NCBI GenBank assembly: GCA_949130485.1
Contig: OX422201.1
Span: 3,198,516-3,262,515 of the forward strand
DNA from: Agelas oroides
Lineage: Eukaryota; Porifera; Demospongiae; Agelasida; Agelasidae
DNA: 64,000 nt
Direction: 5' to 3'
Position 1 is the first letter of the stretch; every line of letters begins with the position of its first letter. This document shows positions 23,922-32,680 of the stretch, piece by piece. Under the pieces are notes generated by a model that saw only the letters and a list, made by a program, of their open reading frames with translations, ran no database searches and was not told where the DNA came from. The position numbers and the translations under genes were made by a program.

Positions 23922-23999
23922 CCCCCCACAACTGACTGCAGAAGTTTGCCCAAACAGGGATACTCTCCTTAAGTGGAGGTTATAAAGAAGAAGAAGAAG
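23920..23999 (+). other. LINE 3' hairpin and (GAA)n tail, copy 2
   Basis: GGGATACTCTCC-TTAAGT-GGAGGTTATAAAG is followed by GAAGAAGAAGAAG. The CTCC/GGAG stem is kept relative to copy 1 although the loop differs (TTAAGT versus AGAA plus an extra T-A pair). Confidence 0.65.
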
Positions 24000-24083
24000 C
24001 TTCACAGGTTCTCCTCGGTGGTTAAATCAGCTTTCTCGATGTTTCCTGGCACTTAAACAGCCCTGCACGAGCTTCACAGAACT
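24000..24083. repeat. 72-bp satellite, terminal remnant
   Basis: One complete monomer and part of the next follow the LINE tail. The satellite ends for good inside the string GAGCTTCACAGAA at about 24,083. Confidence 0.9.
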
Positions 24084-24120
24084 AGTATAAAGCCCTTATC
24101 CTAACACACTCACACTCGTA

Positions 24121-24420
24121 ATTTAAAATGCGAATGAGCTTCACACCCATAACGTAACAGTAGTAACTCAAGTGTGAATGAGCTTCACACTCGTAACGTA
24201 ACTGTGAGTGAACCTCACAGTAGCAACTCAAGTGTGAATGAGCTTTACACTCATAACATAACGATGAGTGATCCTCACAGTAGTAACTCAAGTGTGAATG
24301 AGCTTCACACCCGTAACGTAACTGTGAGTGAGCCTCACAGTAGTAACTCAAGTGTGAGTGAGCCTCACACTCGTAATTTTTAATGTGAATGAGCTTCACA
24401 CTGTGAGTGAGCCTCCCAGA
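24121..24420. repeat. 60-bp tandem repeat made of two 30-bp hairpin half-units
   Basis: An exact 60-bp period is visible (units at 24,181, 24,241 and 24,301, partial units on both sides). Each unit is two related 30-bp halves. Each half begins with a 15-bp inverted repeat: GTGAA-TGAGC-TTCAC or GTGAG-TGAGC-CTCAC. The A/T and G/C versions of the inner stem pair differ between halves but keep pairing. Spacers are ACTCGTAACGTAACT and AGTAGTAACTCAAGT types. Because 60 is a multiple of three, the minus strand shows an open 20-residue repeat (CEAHSHLSYY type), taken as a by-product. Confidence 0.9.
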
Positions 24421-25060
24421 TAACACAGAGCAGCCCCAACCCAGCCCTAGCCCTAGCTCAGCCTTATGGAACCGACTACACCCCTAGGCGTACCGTTACT
24501 ATAGTAAAGCACACGCCATAACTAGCGTAACAATGCCGTTACTAGGATAGGTACGCCGTTATTAAGAGAAGCACGCTCCCATTTAAAGCCCGTCGACCGA
24601 GTATCACACACAAACAACTAATAATACTCACCGTGAGATAGCCGCCGCAGTACAGACCCGAATAATCTTCGGTACAGGAGCGCCTACCAGCGAAGAACAA
24701 GCCTCCCAGACGTTCCACTAAAAGACGACACGATAGCGAGCCGGAATCCCGTACGTTAACCGTTCGCCCATCCCCCTAGTTAAAATGATAATTCCACCCA
24801 TTGAGCCCCACCCCCAATTTGTTTAGTAATTTGAATATTTATAGCACTGTGAATGCTCATAGCACTATGTGCCAAACAAAAGCTGGGCTCCTCAAAGCAA
24901 ACCTTAGGCGGGGAGTGGTCCCGCCCTTTCTGCAGTAGGCCACGGGTCGGGAGTTCAAAGGGACCGAAACCCGTGGTCATGCGAGGACCGGAAAGGGTAC
25001 TCCCCTGAAGACCAGTATATATTTTTTGAGCATATCTCCCAAAAACAGTAACTAACCGCC
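24421..25060. other. Non-coding transition sequence with a GC-rich hairpin
   Basis: No gene is recognised. The stretch holds degenerate repeats of the type CCGTTACTA...AAGCACACGCC (24,480-24,575). It also has a GC-rich fold: CCACGGGT at about 24,950 can pair with ACCCGTGG at about 24,980. A short ORF on the minus strand here has no recognisable domain. Confidence 0.5.
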
Positions 25061-25146
25061 CCATCCATTTAAGTCATAAATGCCACACCTATTTAAGCCA
25101 TAAATGCCCACCCATTTAAGCCATAAATGCCCCACCCATTTAACTA
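25060..25146. repeat. Short tandem repeat, about 24 bp period
   Basis: Four imperfect copies of CCATTTAAGCCATAAATGCCC stand head to tail. No coding potential is seen. Confidence 0.8.
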
Positions 25147-25322
25147 GAATGCGCAATATATCGTTGGTACTACCATAGATACTATATTCCAACCCGGGAT
25201 TGGAAACGGGGTTAATTAACCCCGTAACGCGCGGGCAGTCCGCGTTATGGGCTGAGTTCGCAAACGAAATTGTAATACGATTTGAGTGCGAAATATAAGT
25301 GACCGGTCACCTTTCTTCAAGC

Positions 25323-25518
25323 GTAATTTAGCTACTACTACAATGTTCACAGCTTGTTCAGCGATATTATAATCTTCACCTCCCGGATCCCCTCATCAAA
25401 AATTGTGTACATGTTGTACAACAACAACAACAAAAATTATGGGTACAACCACTAAGTAATTTAGCTACTACTACATTCTTCACAGCTTGTTCAGCAATAT
25501 ATTATAATCTTCACCTCC
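25323..25518. repeat. 60-bp direct repeat pair flanking a CAA microsatellite
   Basis: GTAATTTAGCTACTACTACA to AATCTTCACCTCC is present at 25,323-25,383 and again at 25,456-25,518 with small changes. Between the copies lies GTTGTACAACAACAACAAC. The string TATCGTTGGTACTAC also occurs both upstream (about 25,158) and downstream (about 25,521) of the pair. Confidence 0.75.
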
Positions 25519-25519
25519 T

Positions 25520-26378
25520 CTATCGTTGGTACTACGTTGCCATTGACAAGAAAGCTGCAGAGGAGTCGTGTGGGGAACAGAACCGTGAGTTGTTTATCGA
25601 CATAAGGGGGAGAGGTGGGGCTAGTAATGCTTGCTTCCACTCGTGAATGAGCCCCTCCCGTAGACAAGCTGTGAATTTTTTGGAATGTGCATTCATTTTG
25701 GTGCAGTCAAAGTTGTCCATTCCAAGAGTAGTGACAAACATGAGTCTAGCCTGACTTTGAGAGTAGCTCTGAACCAAAGCTGGCACAGACTGATTTGAGA
25801 TACATTGGTGGTTAGAACGCTACCTACAGTGAGCATGTAGATGCGTCCATCGAGTGGCAATTTTGGGTCATGAATATATTAATAAGCTACTAAAACCCTT
25901 TTTTAAAATTAGGCGAAGCAAGATTGCCCTAAACCAAACCCTAACCCTGAAATTAGGAGTAACACTGGTCCTGACTGTAACCCAGGTTTATGTTTTCGTT
26001 AACCTCCGCCGAGTGACTTCCACCGCCACCTTAAGAGTTCACTGGGATGAATGTCTTTACCAGAAATGTCTCTTTTTCCAACAGAGGTTATATCATTTAC
26101 AATGAGAAAAACCACTCAGCATGGGTAGTCTCCTGATAGACAGAATTTTCCAGTCGAAATCGGCACATATTTGTTGCATGCATGTAGCTTCACTGTCAAC
26201 TTCTAAAACTGTTTTTGATCAGGTCTAAACAAGATGCAACAATAATCCACATAGATTACAGCCTCCTAGCAGGTTGATTGCAATTAAGGTGTATGTGATT
26301 TCATCTAGGTAACATACTACAGTAACCACTCAGGATATACTTCATATTATTCACATTGACACTGTTTGTATACTTCAG
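25520..26378. other. No recognisable gene; presumed upstream intron of the ATPase-PHD gene
   Basis: The first recognised exon at 26,379 starts with an acceptor, so earlier exons must lie upstream, but none could be identified here. Short ORFs at 25,532-25,786 (minus) and 25,854-26,105 (plus) show no domain or splice-consistent context. Confidence 0.4.
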
Positions 26379-29300
26379 CTGGGGCTATACTCTCCTTACA
26401 CTATGAGTCGGTTAGCAAGTGGTGTGGGAGTGTTGCAGTACCCGTTGTCTATGGTCGTCACAGCCGGGGGAAGAGCAATTTTGTGAAGATTGTGCTGGCT
26501 GTCTGTGGCAACCTAGAGAAGGGTGTGGCCACTTACCTGAGTGCGAGCAGTACTTGTATGAAAGTGGGAGCATCACTTCCGTTTGCCTATGACGACCCAA
26601 GCAATAGTGAAGCCAAATTCAAACAAATGATAATCGAGGCATTTGGCGGAGCATCAGTTGAGCATGCAAGGTGGCAGGTGACAGCTCGATGTGTCCCACT
26701 GATAACAGCAAATGAATTCATCATAGATAAACCTGCGGATGAACCAAGGTAGGTGTAAAATGTCAAACTACACGTCAATGCCATGTGATAAACATGGAAA
26801 ATTTTAATGTGAATATCACCATTCATTGTAGGACATTACAAACCATTTGTCTCATCTTGAGCAGGTGTCTCTTGCTACCATGTGTCACCAATTCACCAGA
26901 TGTTGAGCTAGATGTGCTGAATGGAATACTGAACAAAGCAGTGGCAGCTCTCCCACATGCCCTGCGGGTTGGGAAAGCAGTATTGGAAATGGAAGCAGCT
27001 GACATCTATCACATTCGTGACCGCATACAGGAATTATGCACCGTGAAGCTCACAGACTCACGTCTCACTACTCACTATGCCATCATAACAGCCTGCACCT
27101 TGCAAGTAGGTGGTTCTTTCAGTAATGTCGGATGCAAGTTTGTGCTTTAGCTACATATCATTGCTGCCTTTGTAGATCATTGATGAAGTCCCAAATGATT
27201 GGGTGTCCAAGGAAGATGTGTGGGAATACCTACAGGAAGCTTTGCTGCCCGAAGTTGCAAGCAGACAGGTGCAGCAAACCAAGCCAACATCATTGGAGAA
27301 CATGTTAGGGGTGGTAGCAGATCTTGTGGATGACAAGCATGCCACACTTTCCCTCCCCGAAGTGAGATCCTACTTGTACTAGTAACTGCCACATTATGCA
27401 TGATTGTCCAATGGATTTCCACTTGACCACCTTGGTGCAAACAGAGCATAGTACTTCAGTGTATCCTCCCAAAGCATGTACTACATAACATGGGCTAATG
27501 CCCACTTGTAGGTTTTGACAGTTGTGAACCCTCGCGTGAGATTTGCCCCACGTCGAGGCATGCCATTGATAAAGGGGGTGGCTGTGTCTCTGAAGCTGTT
27601 TCTGAAACTGCTGGAGAAGCATGGTGTTGAGTACCCAGAGGAAAAGGTTATTCGTCAACAGCTTAGCCCCCGCCAAGATGCCACCACGAGGTCAAAATCA
27701 TTCTTCTTGAAGCAAAATGTTAACCTCACAAGGATTGACAGGGGTATGGCTGTACAAGGATCAACTGTACCCTTGACATGTGTATGTGTCTCGCAACGAT
27801 GCATTCCACAAAACACGTTGGACATACTGATGGATACTAAAGGTATAATGTGGTAAATACAAGTAAAACATTCCTGCTCCAATGCTGATCATGCTATGAC
27901 TACATGGCAGAGGTGTATTACTTCTCTTACAAAGCATTTCTTCTCACTGATAGTGCACACTGCTGCTGATGATGATGATCGTGAAGAGAATCTAGGAGGT
28001 GATAGTGAAGATGAGAATGGTTCCATGTCAGGTATTTGAATATGAAACTTGTGTCCTTGGGAGGGAAGGGTGGGGGGGATTGTGTTATGTTTCAAGTACC
28101 CACTAAGGTGTAGCTATGTGCTTTGTTTGTATATACATATGCACACTTATTGATTTTAGTATTTAGCATAGAATGAACAATCTGAGCAATCTTCAAACTT
28201 CATCATACTTTTTGCAACATTTTGACCCCGAGGGGCCTTCTTCAGGCAGTACAATACTGGGCACGCACTTTACTAAGCAGACCGATTGGAGAAAGGAAAT
28301 ACAGAAAGTATGATGAAGTTTTGTGCATTCAAAGATTGCTCAGATTATTCACTCACGAATATCTACGCTTATGTACACGTACAATCTTCAGCCTGAGAGA
28401 CTGGATGTTCAAGGTCTAGACAAATTGGAGAAGTTTGTGTTCTGTGCTCTATTTGGTCAATGGTAACTGCATATTACCCAAACACTGCAACGACTGCTTG
28501 TTGTCACATTCATGCAACCTGAAATATGTAGCCCTTGTATGTAAATCTGTTTTTTACTGCGCATGCTATATAAAACTATAGGGCGATACAAGAGAAGGAA
28601 AACCTCTCTAATTTCTGATGAAGGATCGACCGAAAATGAAGCTAGAGACACTGCATAGTTACGTATATACACCAAACATCATGAAAGTTGTTGCTCATGT
28701 AGAACATGATAGTGATGGTGAGGAGAGCGGACAATCAACTTCGACCAGCCACAATCAGCCCCAGGTGACCAGTTGCAACTGGTTGCTCACTTCTGATGCT
28801 CAGTCAGCCAGCCATGCCTCTACATCAAAGTCATCTGCTCCTCAGTACACACTACAAACCTTTTCTCCTAAACATACCAAACAGAGGAGATACTTAGTGG
28901 CATCTCCATGCAGGAGGGGTTTGATGAGGTACACTGTAATAATCAGCAAGTACATGTAAAGGTGAATGCACTACCTTAAGATCCATGTTACATTTTTTGA
29001 TTTGTCAGGCAACGGACTTCACCTAAGACCAAACAGTTGTTCAAACCTGTTCACCGGCACCTAAAGAGGAAAAATACAACTGGTATGATCACATCCAGAT
29101 CAAATACGTACATTTGTTTTTGATGGATGTAATGGGGACATTGGTTACACCTAGCAATTCTTCTGTCCTGTGTGTGCCCAGGAAAACCATCACCGAAAAA
29201 AGGTTCCAAATAATTCCAGTGGAGCTGTCACTGGCTCCCTGGCAGGTAACAATAACCAGTATTATTTAGTATCTTTTGTTCTAAAATTTTCCTTTCTTAT

Positions 29301-30372
29301 ACAGCTTTGAATCATGGAAAGTCAACCACCTGTGCCCAGATGACAGTAGAGGCAACCCAGTCAATCCAGGGCCAGGCCCTTGAATTTCCATCAGCCAGTT
29401 GCTCTCAGCCTCAGACTCCACCACCTCCGCTGACTAGCAACACTCAGCCCCACACTCCTCCCTCTCCGTTCACTAGCAATTAACACTCAGCCCCAGACTC
29501 CTCCATCTCGGTTCACAAGCAACACTCAGCCCCAGACTCCTCCATCTCGGTTCACAAGCAACAGTCAGCCCCAGACTCCTCCATCTCGGTTCACTAGCAG
29601 TGCTCAGCCTCCACCATCGCTGGCTAGCAACACTCAGCCCCAGACTCCTCCATCTCCAATGGCCAGTACCACTGTTCCCAGTTTTCGTAAATGTAGCAAG
29701 AAAGTGACATCATATGTGATTGCATCTCCATCTAGGAAAGTGCTCATGAGGTATGCCTACAGAATAGTGATTTATGACAACAATACAACAGTTTGCATAG
29801 ATAACTTTATTTTTGTGCAGACAACGAATTTCCCCAAAGAAGGCAACACCTACAAAATCCATAGTCCATCCACTGCGCCGTCGCCTTAGATTCACAAAGA
29901 AGAATGCAGCAGGTAGGTAGTCAGCAAAGTTACTACAGGGCATGCTGATTTCCTTGCATTAGCAGTATGGATATGTCCTCAAAATTAATCACAAACTGCA
30001 GTGCATGTGAGTGCCTGAATTAGTACTAAGTCTTCTTAAGATTGATTTCAAGATACTTTTGCTGTCTTGTTTTATTTTTTTTTCTTATTTAGCATACCTG
30101 AATAAACTACGAAACACTGCGAAGGACTTGGATAATGGGAATGATGGTAAGTACATTTAATATCCATGTATAATACAGTATAATTGTCCGTCACTGTGTA
30201 TTACATAGAAATCTGGCACTGTGGGATGTGCCTGTCCACATATGATGCAAGCGGAGAAGATTGGTGGGTGGAGTGTGACAAATGCCCCTGCTGGTATCAT
30301 TCCATGTGTGTGAGGCTAAAAAGAAATCCAGGAGCTCGGAGGTGGTTTTGTCCTGCCTGCAAGAGACATTAG
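26379..30372 (+). CDS. Unrecognised P-loop ATPase with C-terminal PHD finger (11 exons, 5' incomplete)
   Basis: Exons by GT-AG sites and phase: 26,379-26,748; 26,832-27,105 (or from 26,865); 27,176-27,361; 27,512-27,842; 27,954-28,031; 28,703-28,928; 29,009-29,082; 29,305-29,750; 29,821-29,912; 30,093-30,146; 30,209-30,372. Exon 1 has a Walker A (GRHSRGKS), a likely Walker B (LPFAYDDP) and a sensor-like PLITANEF, the spacing seen in SF3/AAA+ helicases and DUF927-type ATPases. Exons 2-4 give a mainly helical domain. The middle is acidic, then Ser/Pro/Thr-rich and basic. The last exon is a C4HC3 PHD finger (CGMC, CDKC, YHSMC, FCPAC). A 4-bp TTAA insertion at 29,480-29,483 stops the frame; all other phases agree. 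The protein could be a TE-encoded or domesticated chromatin ATPase. The family was not recognised and the start was not found. Confidence 0.72.
28171..28352. repeat. Fold-back repeat in an intron of the ATPase-PHD gene
   Basis: CTGAGCAATCTTCAAACTTC near 28,178 is mirrored by GAAGTTTTGTGC...AAGATTGCTCAG near 28,315-28,345, and ATCATACTTT by AAAGTATGAT. The arms flank GACCCCGAGGGGCC. It is a probable small fold-back element, with no coding seen. Confidence 0.55.
29390..29660 (+). repeat. 39-bp coding minisatellite in exon 8 of the ATPase-PHD gene
   Basis: Units of 39 bp encode TSNTQPQTPPSRF-type 13-residue repeats, four to six copies with some length variants. The TTAA insertion lies in the first unit. 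Confidence 0.8.
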
Positions 30373-30579
30373 TTCTAGTGCATAGCTTATACTTGCATTT
30401 TCCCCTTGAGTTGTGTTCTGCTATAGTTACCATGTTATTGTTGCAGCATATATTGTTTACTCATCTATATACCCATAAAGCAGCACATGCGCTCCTTCAT
30501 AATGGTTTTGCAGTTTCCCTCAATGTCAATGAGATACTGGAAAAACGTGGAATAACAGAACAATGTAATGGAACAACGG

Positions 30580-30585
30580 AATAAA
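30580..30585 (+). promoter_or_regulatory. Possible polyadenylation signal of the ATPase-PHD gene
   Basis: AATAAA lies about 210 bp after the stop codon of the PHD exon. It is the first such hexamer seen downstream on that strand. Confidence 0.35.
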
Positions 30586-30739
30586 AAGCTTCAAAGGTTA
30601 TTGCTACTGACCATGCAAAGCAAGTATGCACATTCAATACAGAAGTGAGTGAGAAACAATAAAAGACCATGTATGGTAATAATTTGTTGAACACAAAAAT
30701 ACTGGACTGCGCACATGCAGAGTATGCACATGTCAAGCC

Positions 30740-31140
30740 ACACCCCTTCACTGAACTTCAGTCTACATTTGGCAGTTGCTAACTTCATATCACTTTGCCT
30801 TGGAGAGTTCACAGAGAGAAGCTATACTCATGCCAACTAGTACACTAAAGTTGGATGTGGCTCTGAAAGCCTGACTGATGCAACGCTGTTGTGGACTAAG
30901 AATTCTTGCTGGCAAAACTTTTTTGTAGTGAGAAGGGATGCCACCGATCTGTCCACTACTGTTTACCTGGGTAAGCGGTAATTGTCGAGGCCCTAGTAGA
31001 ACAAGGGTACTAATTAGCCTTAGAGTGCAGGCGAGTATTGTAGGCTTTTATAGGCAGTTCTGTAGCTAGCTAGATATGCATGATTGATGATTTAATGTTA
31101 TAATGTTGTCCTAAAAGCTTGACGACTTACCTCGATATAT
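30740..31140. repeat. Dispersed repeat, copy 1 (partner at 33,340)
   Basis: This runs from CACCCCTTCACTGAACTTCAG to AGCTAGATATGCATGATTGATG. It shares order and sequence with 33,340-33,720 (CTTCACTGATCTTCAGTC ... CTAGATATGCATGATTGATG) at moderate identity. No ORF is present. It is probably a non-autonomous element family. Confidence 0.6.
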
Positions 31141-31143
31141 ACC

Positions 31144-31314
31144 CTTCATATGAACATGTTTGCTTCATGTGAACACCTTCCCTTCATGTGAACACCTTCC
31201 CTTCATGTGAACATCTTCCCTTCATGTGAACATGTTCCCTTCATGTGAACATCTTTGCTTCATGTGAACATGTTCCCTTTGTGAGAACACGTTCCACTCA
31301 TGTGAACATGTTGC
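31144..31314. repeat. 19-bp tandem repeat with GAACATGTTC palindromes
   Basis: Nine consecutive 19-bp units of CTTCATGTGAACATGTTCC type start at 31,144. Variants change the second half to CACCTT or CATCTT. Several units contain the palindrome GAACATGTTC. Confidence 0.88.
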
Positions 31315-31750
31315 CTTCATGTGATTATTTCAACATGTTTTCTTCATGTAAACGTTCATGAACATCTCATAGCTTTCTGAACAAGATCTGTTAACATGTT
31401 ATGGCCATGTATTTCAGGTTATTAATGTGTACCCTCTTCTCTGGCATGCAAACACCTCCTAGAAATGTCCTGCATGATACACAATTTTGATGAACACTCT
31501 GCAGTACGCTTGAACCAGAACATCATTGTTCACGTGAACGTTCACATCATGTACTCCAGAAAACGTCTCCTAAAATCGTGCATGGTATCTGCTCAGTAGC
31601 AACTACATTGCAGCCACCCACAACATAACACACTCTTCATGCACATCAACATGCACTACACACCTAGCACTACCCTCCCCACTGCCTTCTACAACCCTCC
31701 GATGCACACAACTAACAAACGCAAAGCATAGTTGGCAAAATGACACAAGA

Positions 31751-32447
31751 TGTAGGGATGGTGTGAATGTGTTGTTGTCCTGTGTGTATGTCTGTCTGTC
31801 TGTCTGTCTGTCCGTTTTCTCCTTCTCGCGCTTTTAGGCGTCCAACGAGAGGTATCAGCGGGTACAGCGCAGAAAATGCAGTAAAACTAGTCAGCCATTT
31901 TCTTCACGTGCAATGTTTCCGTGTACCTCTCCGTAACACGTACGTAACGGTAATGTGTGATCACGTAACTTGGAGCACGCGGTATTGTGGTTTTTCCGTC
32001 GAACTTAGACCTGTTAGACGTTTATGACTGTCTTTTACGAGAGGTTCAGAAAGGTATGCCCACAGTGTAATATCGTAGTGCGGTGCAATAGGTCTATGCG
32101 TCTGAGAAAGGTATGTCCACAGTGAAGGTCAGTTTGCGACTGTGGCCATGCCTTCGCATCGAAGAAAAGGAAAGCACGGTGTACTGCTGTTGTGGAGCCT
32201 GAGAACGCAATGAAACGTAGAAAAGCCTTACTGTCCGAGGAAGAGTTACTAGTGAGGAAAGAGAGAGACAAAGTCCGCAAAGTGAGTAAGAGAGCTTCTG
32301 AAACACGTGAGCAGACTTGATTGCACAGGCAAGAACAGAACCGAACACATATATGGCAAGCATAAACACTTATCATCTAGCTTGCGCCGAGGGTTCTGCA
32401 CTTCAGTGCTGTTCATTTAGCTGGTTTTTGAGGGTTCCATCCCTACA
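31751..32447 (+). mobile_element. Non-autonomous TIR element with a zinc-ribbon / RASET-type leader fragment
   Basis: Ends TGTAGGGATGG and CCATCCCTACA form an 11-bp inverted repeat 697 bp apart. Inside is a (TGTC)n run (31,783-31,812) and a broken reading frame (about 32,038-32,360). The frame has a duplicated RKVCPQC motif, an in-frame stop, then CDCGHAFASKKRKA and RASETREQT, stop, LHRQEQNR. The CPQC...CxCGHAF ribbon followed by RASET-EQT-RQEQNR repeats is what I recall from the N-termini of large transposon proteins in sponges. The coding part looks captured and decayed. Confidence 0.6.
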
Positions 32448-32680
32448 TGAGCTTGTTTTCATTCGGAAAACCTTTCTGTGAGTTGTAATATATTGTGTCC
32501 AACAGACTGTTGGAAACAGGCATGCTTAAACATACTTTGACACACTTGATAGTGGAATGCCCATGCACTTAATACCCCATGTCAATCAAATTCATCTCCA
32601 GATTGAATTCTACGTGAGATGTGCTATGAAACTGTTCAGCTATCACTAAACCTTTTACAATCAAGGCAGCTATAAAAAGA

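Larger units (their letters stand above)
18550..23999 (+). mobile_element. Near full-length LINE, copy 2
   Basis: A 5.45-kb non-LTR retrotransposon inserted in the satellite. The 7-bp string GCTTCAC occurs on both sides (18,543-18,549 and 23,999-24,005) and satellite phase is kept. It has a short 5' leader, ORF1 with a PHD finger, ORF2 with an APE-type endonuclease, reverse transcriptase and a CCHC knuckle, a 3' hairpin and a (GAA)n tail. Several frameshifts make this copy inactive. It belongs to the same family as 7,466-9,813. Confidence 0.93.

Noticed and set aside
24121-24420. CRISPR array
   Set aside because: The repeat has no unique spacers, both halves are related, and the window is eukaryotic.
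29170-29215. Extra small exon of the ATPase-PHD gene
   Set aside because: It meets a TAA in the required phase; the flanking exons join in phase without it.
31144-31314. Calling the 19-bp repeat a p53 response element
   Set aside because: Half-sites are 9 bp apart in a minisatellite and no functional evidence exists; kept only as an observation.
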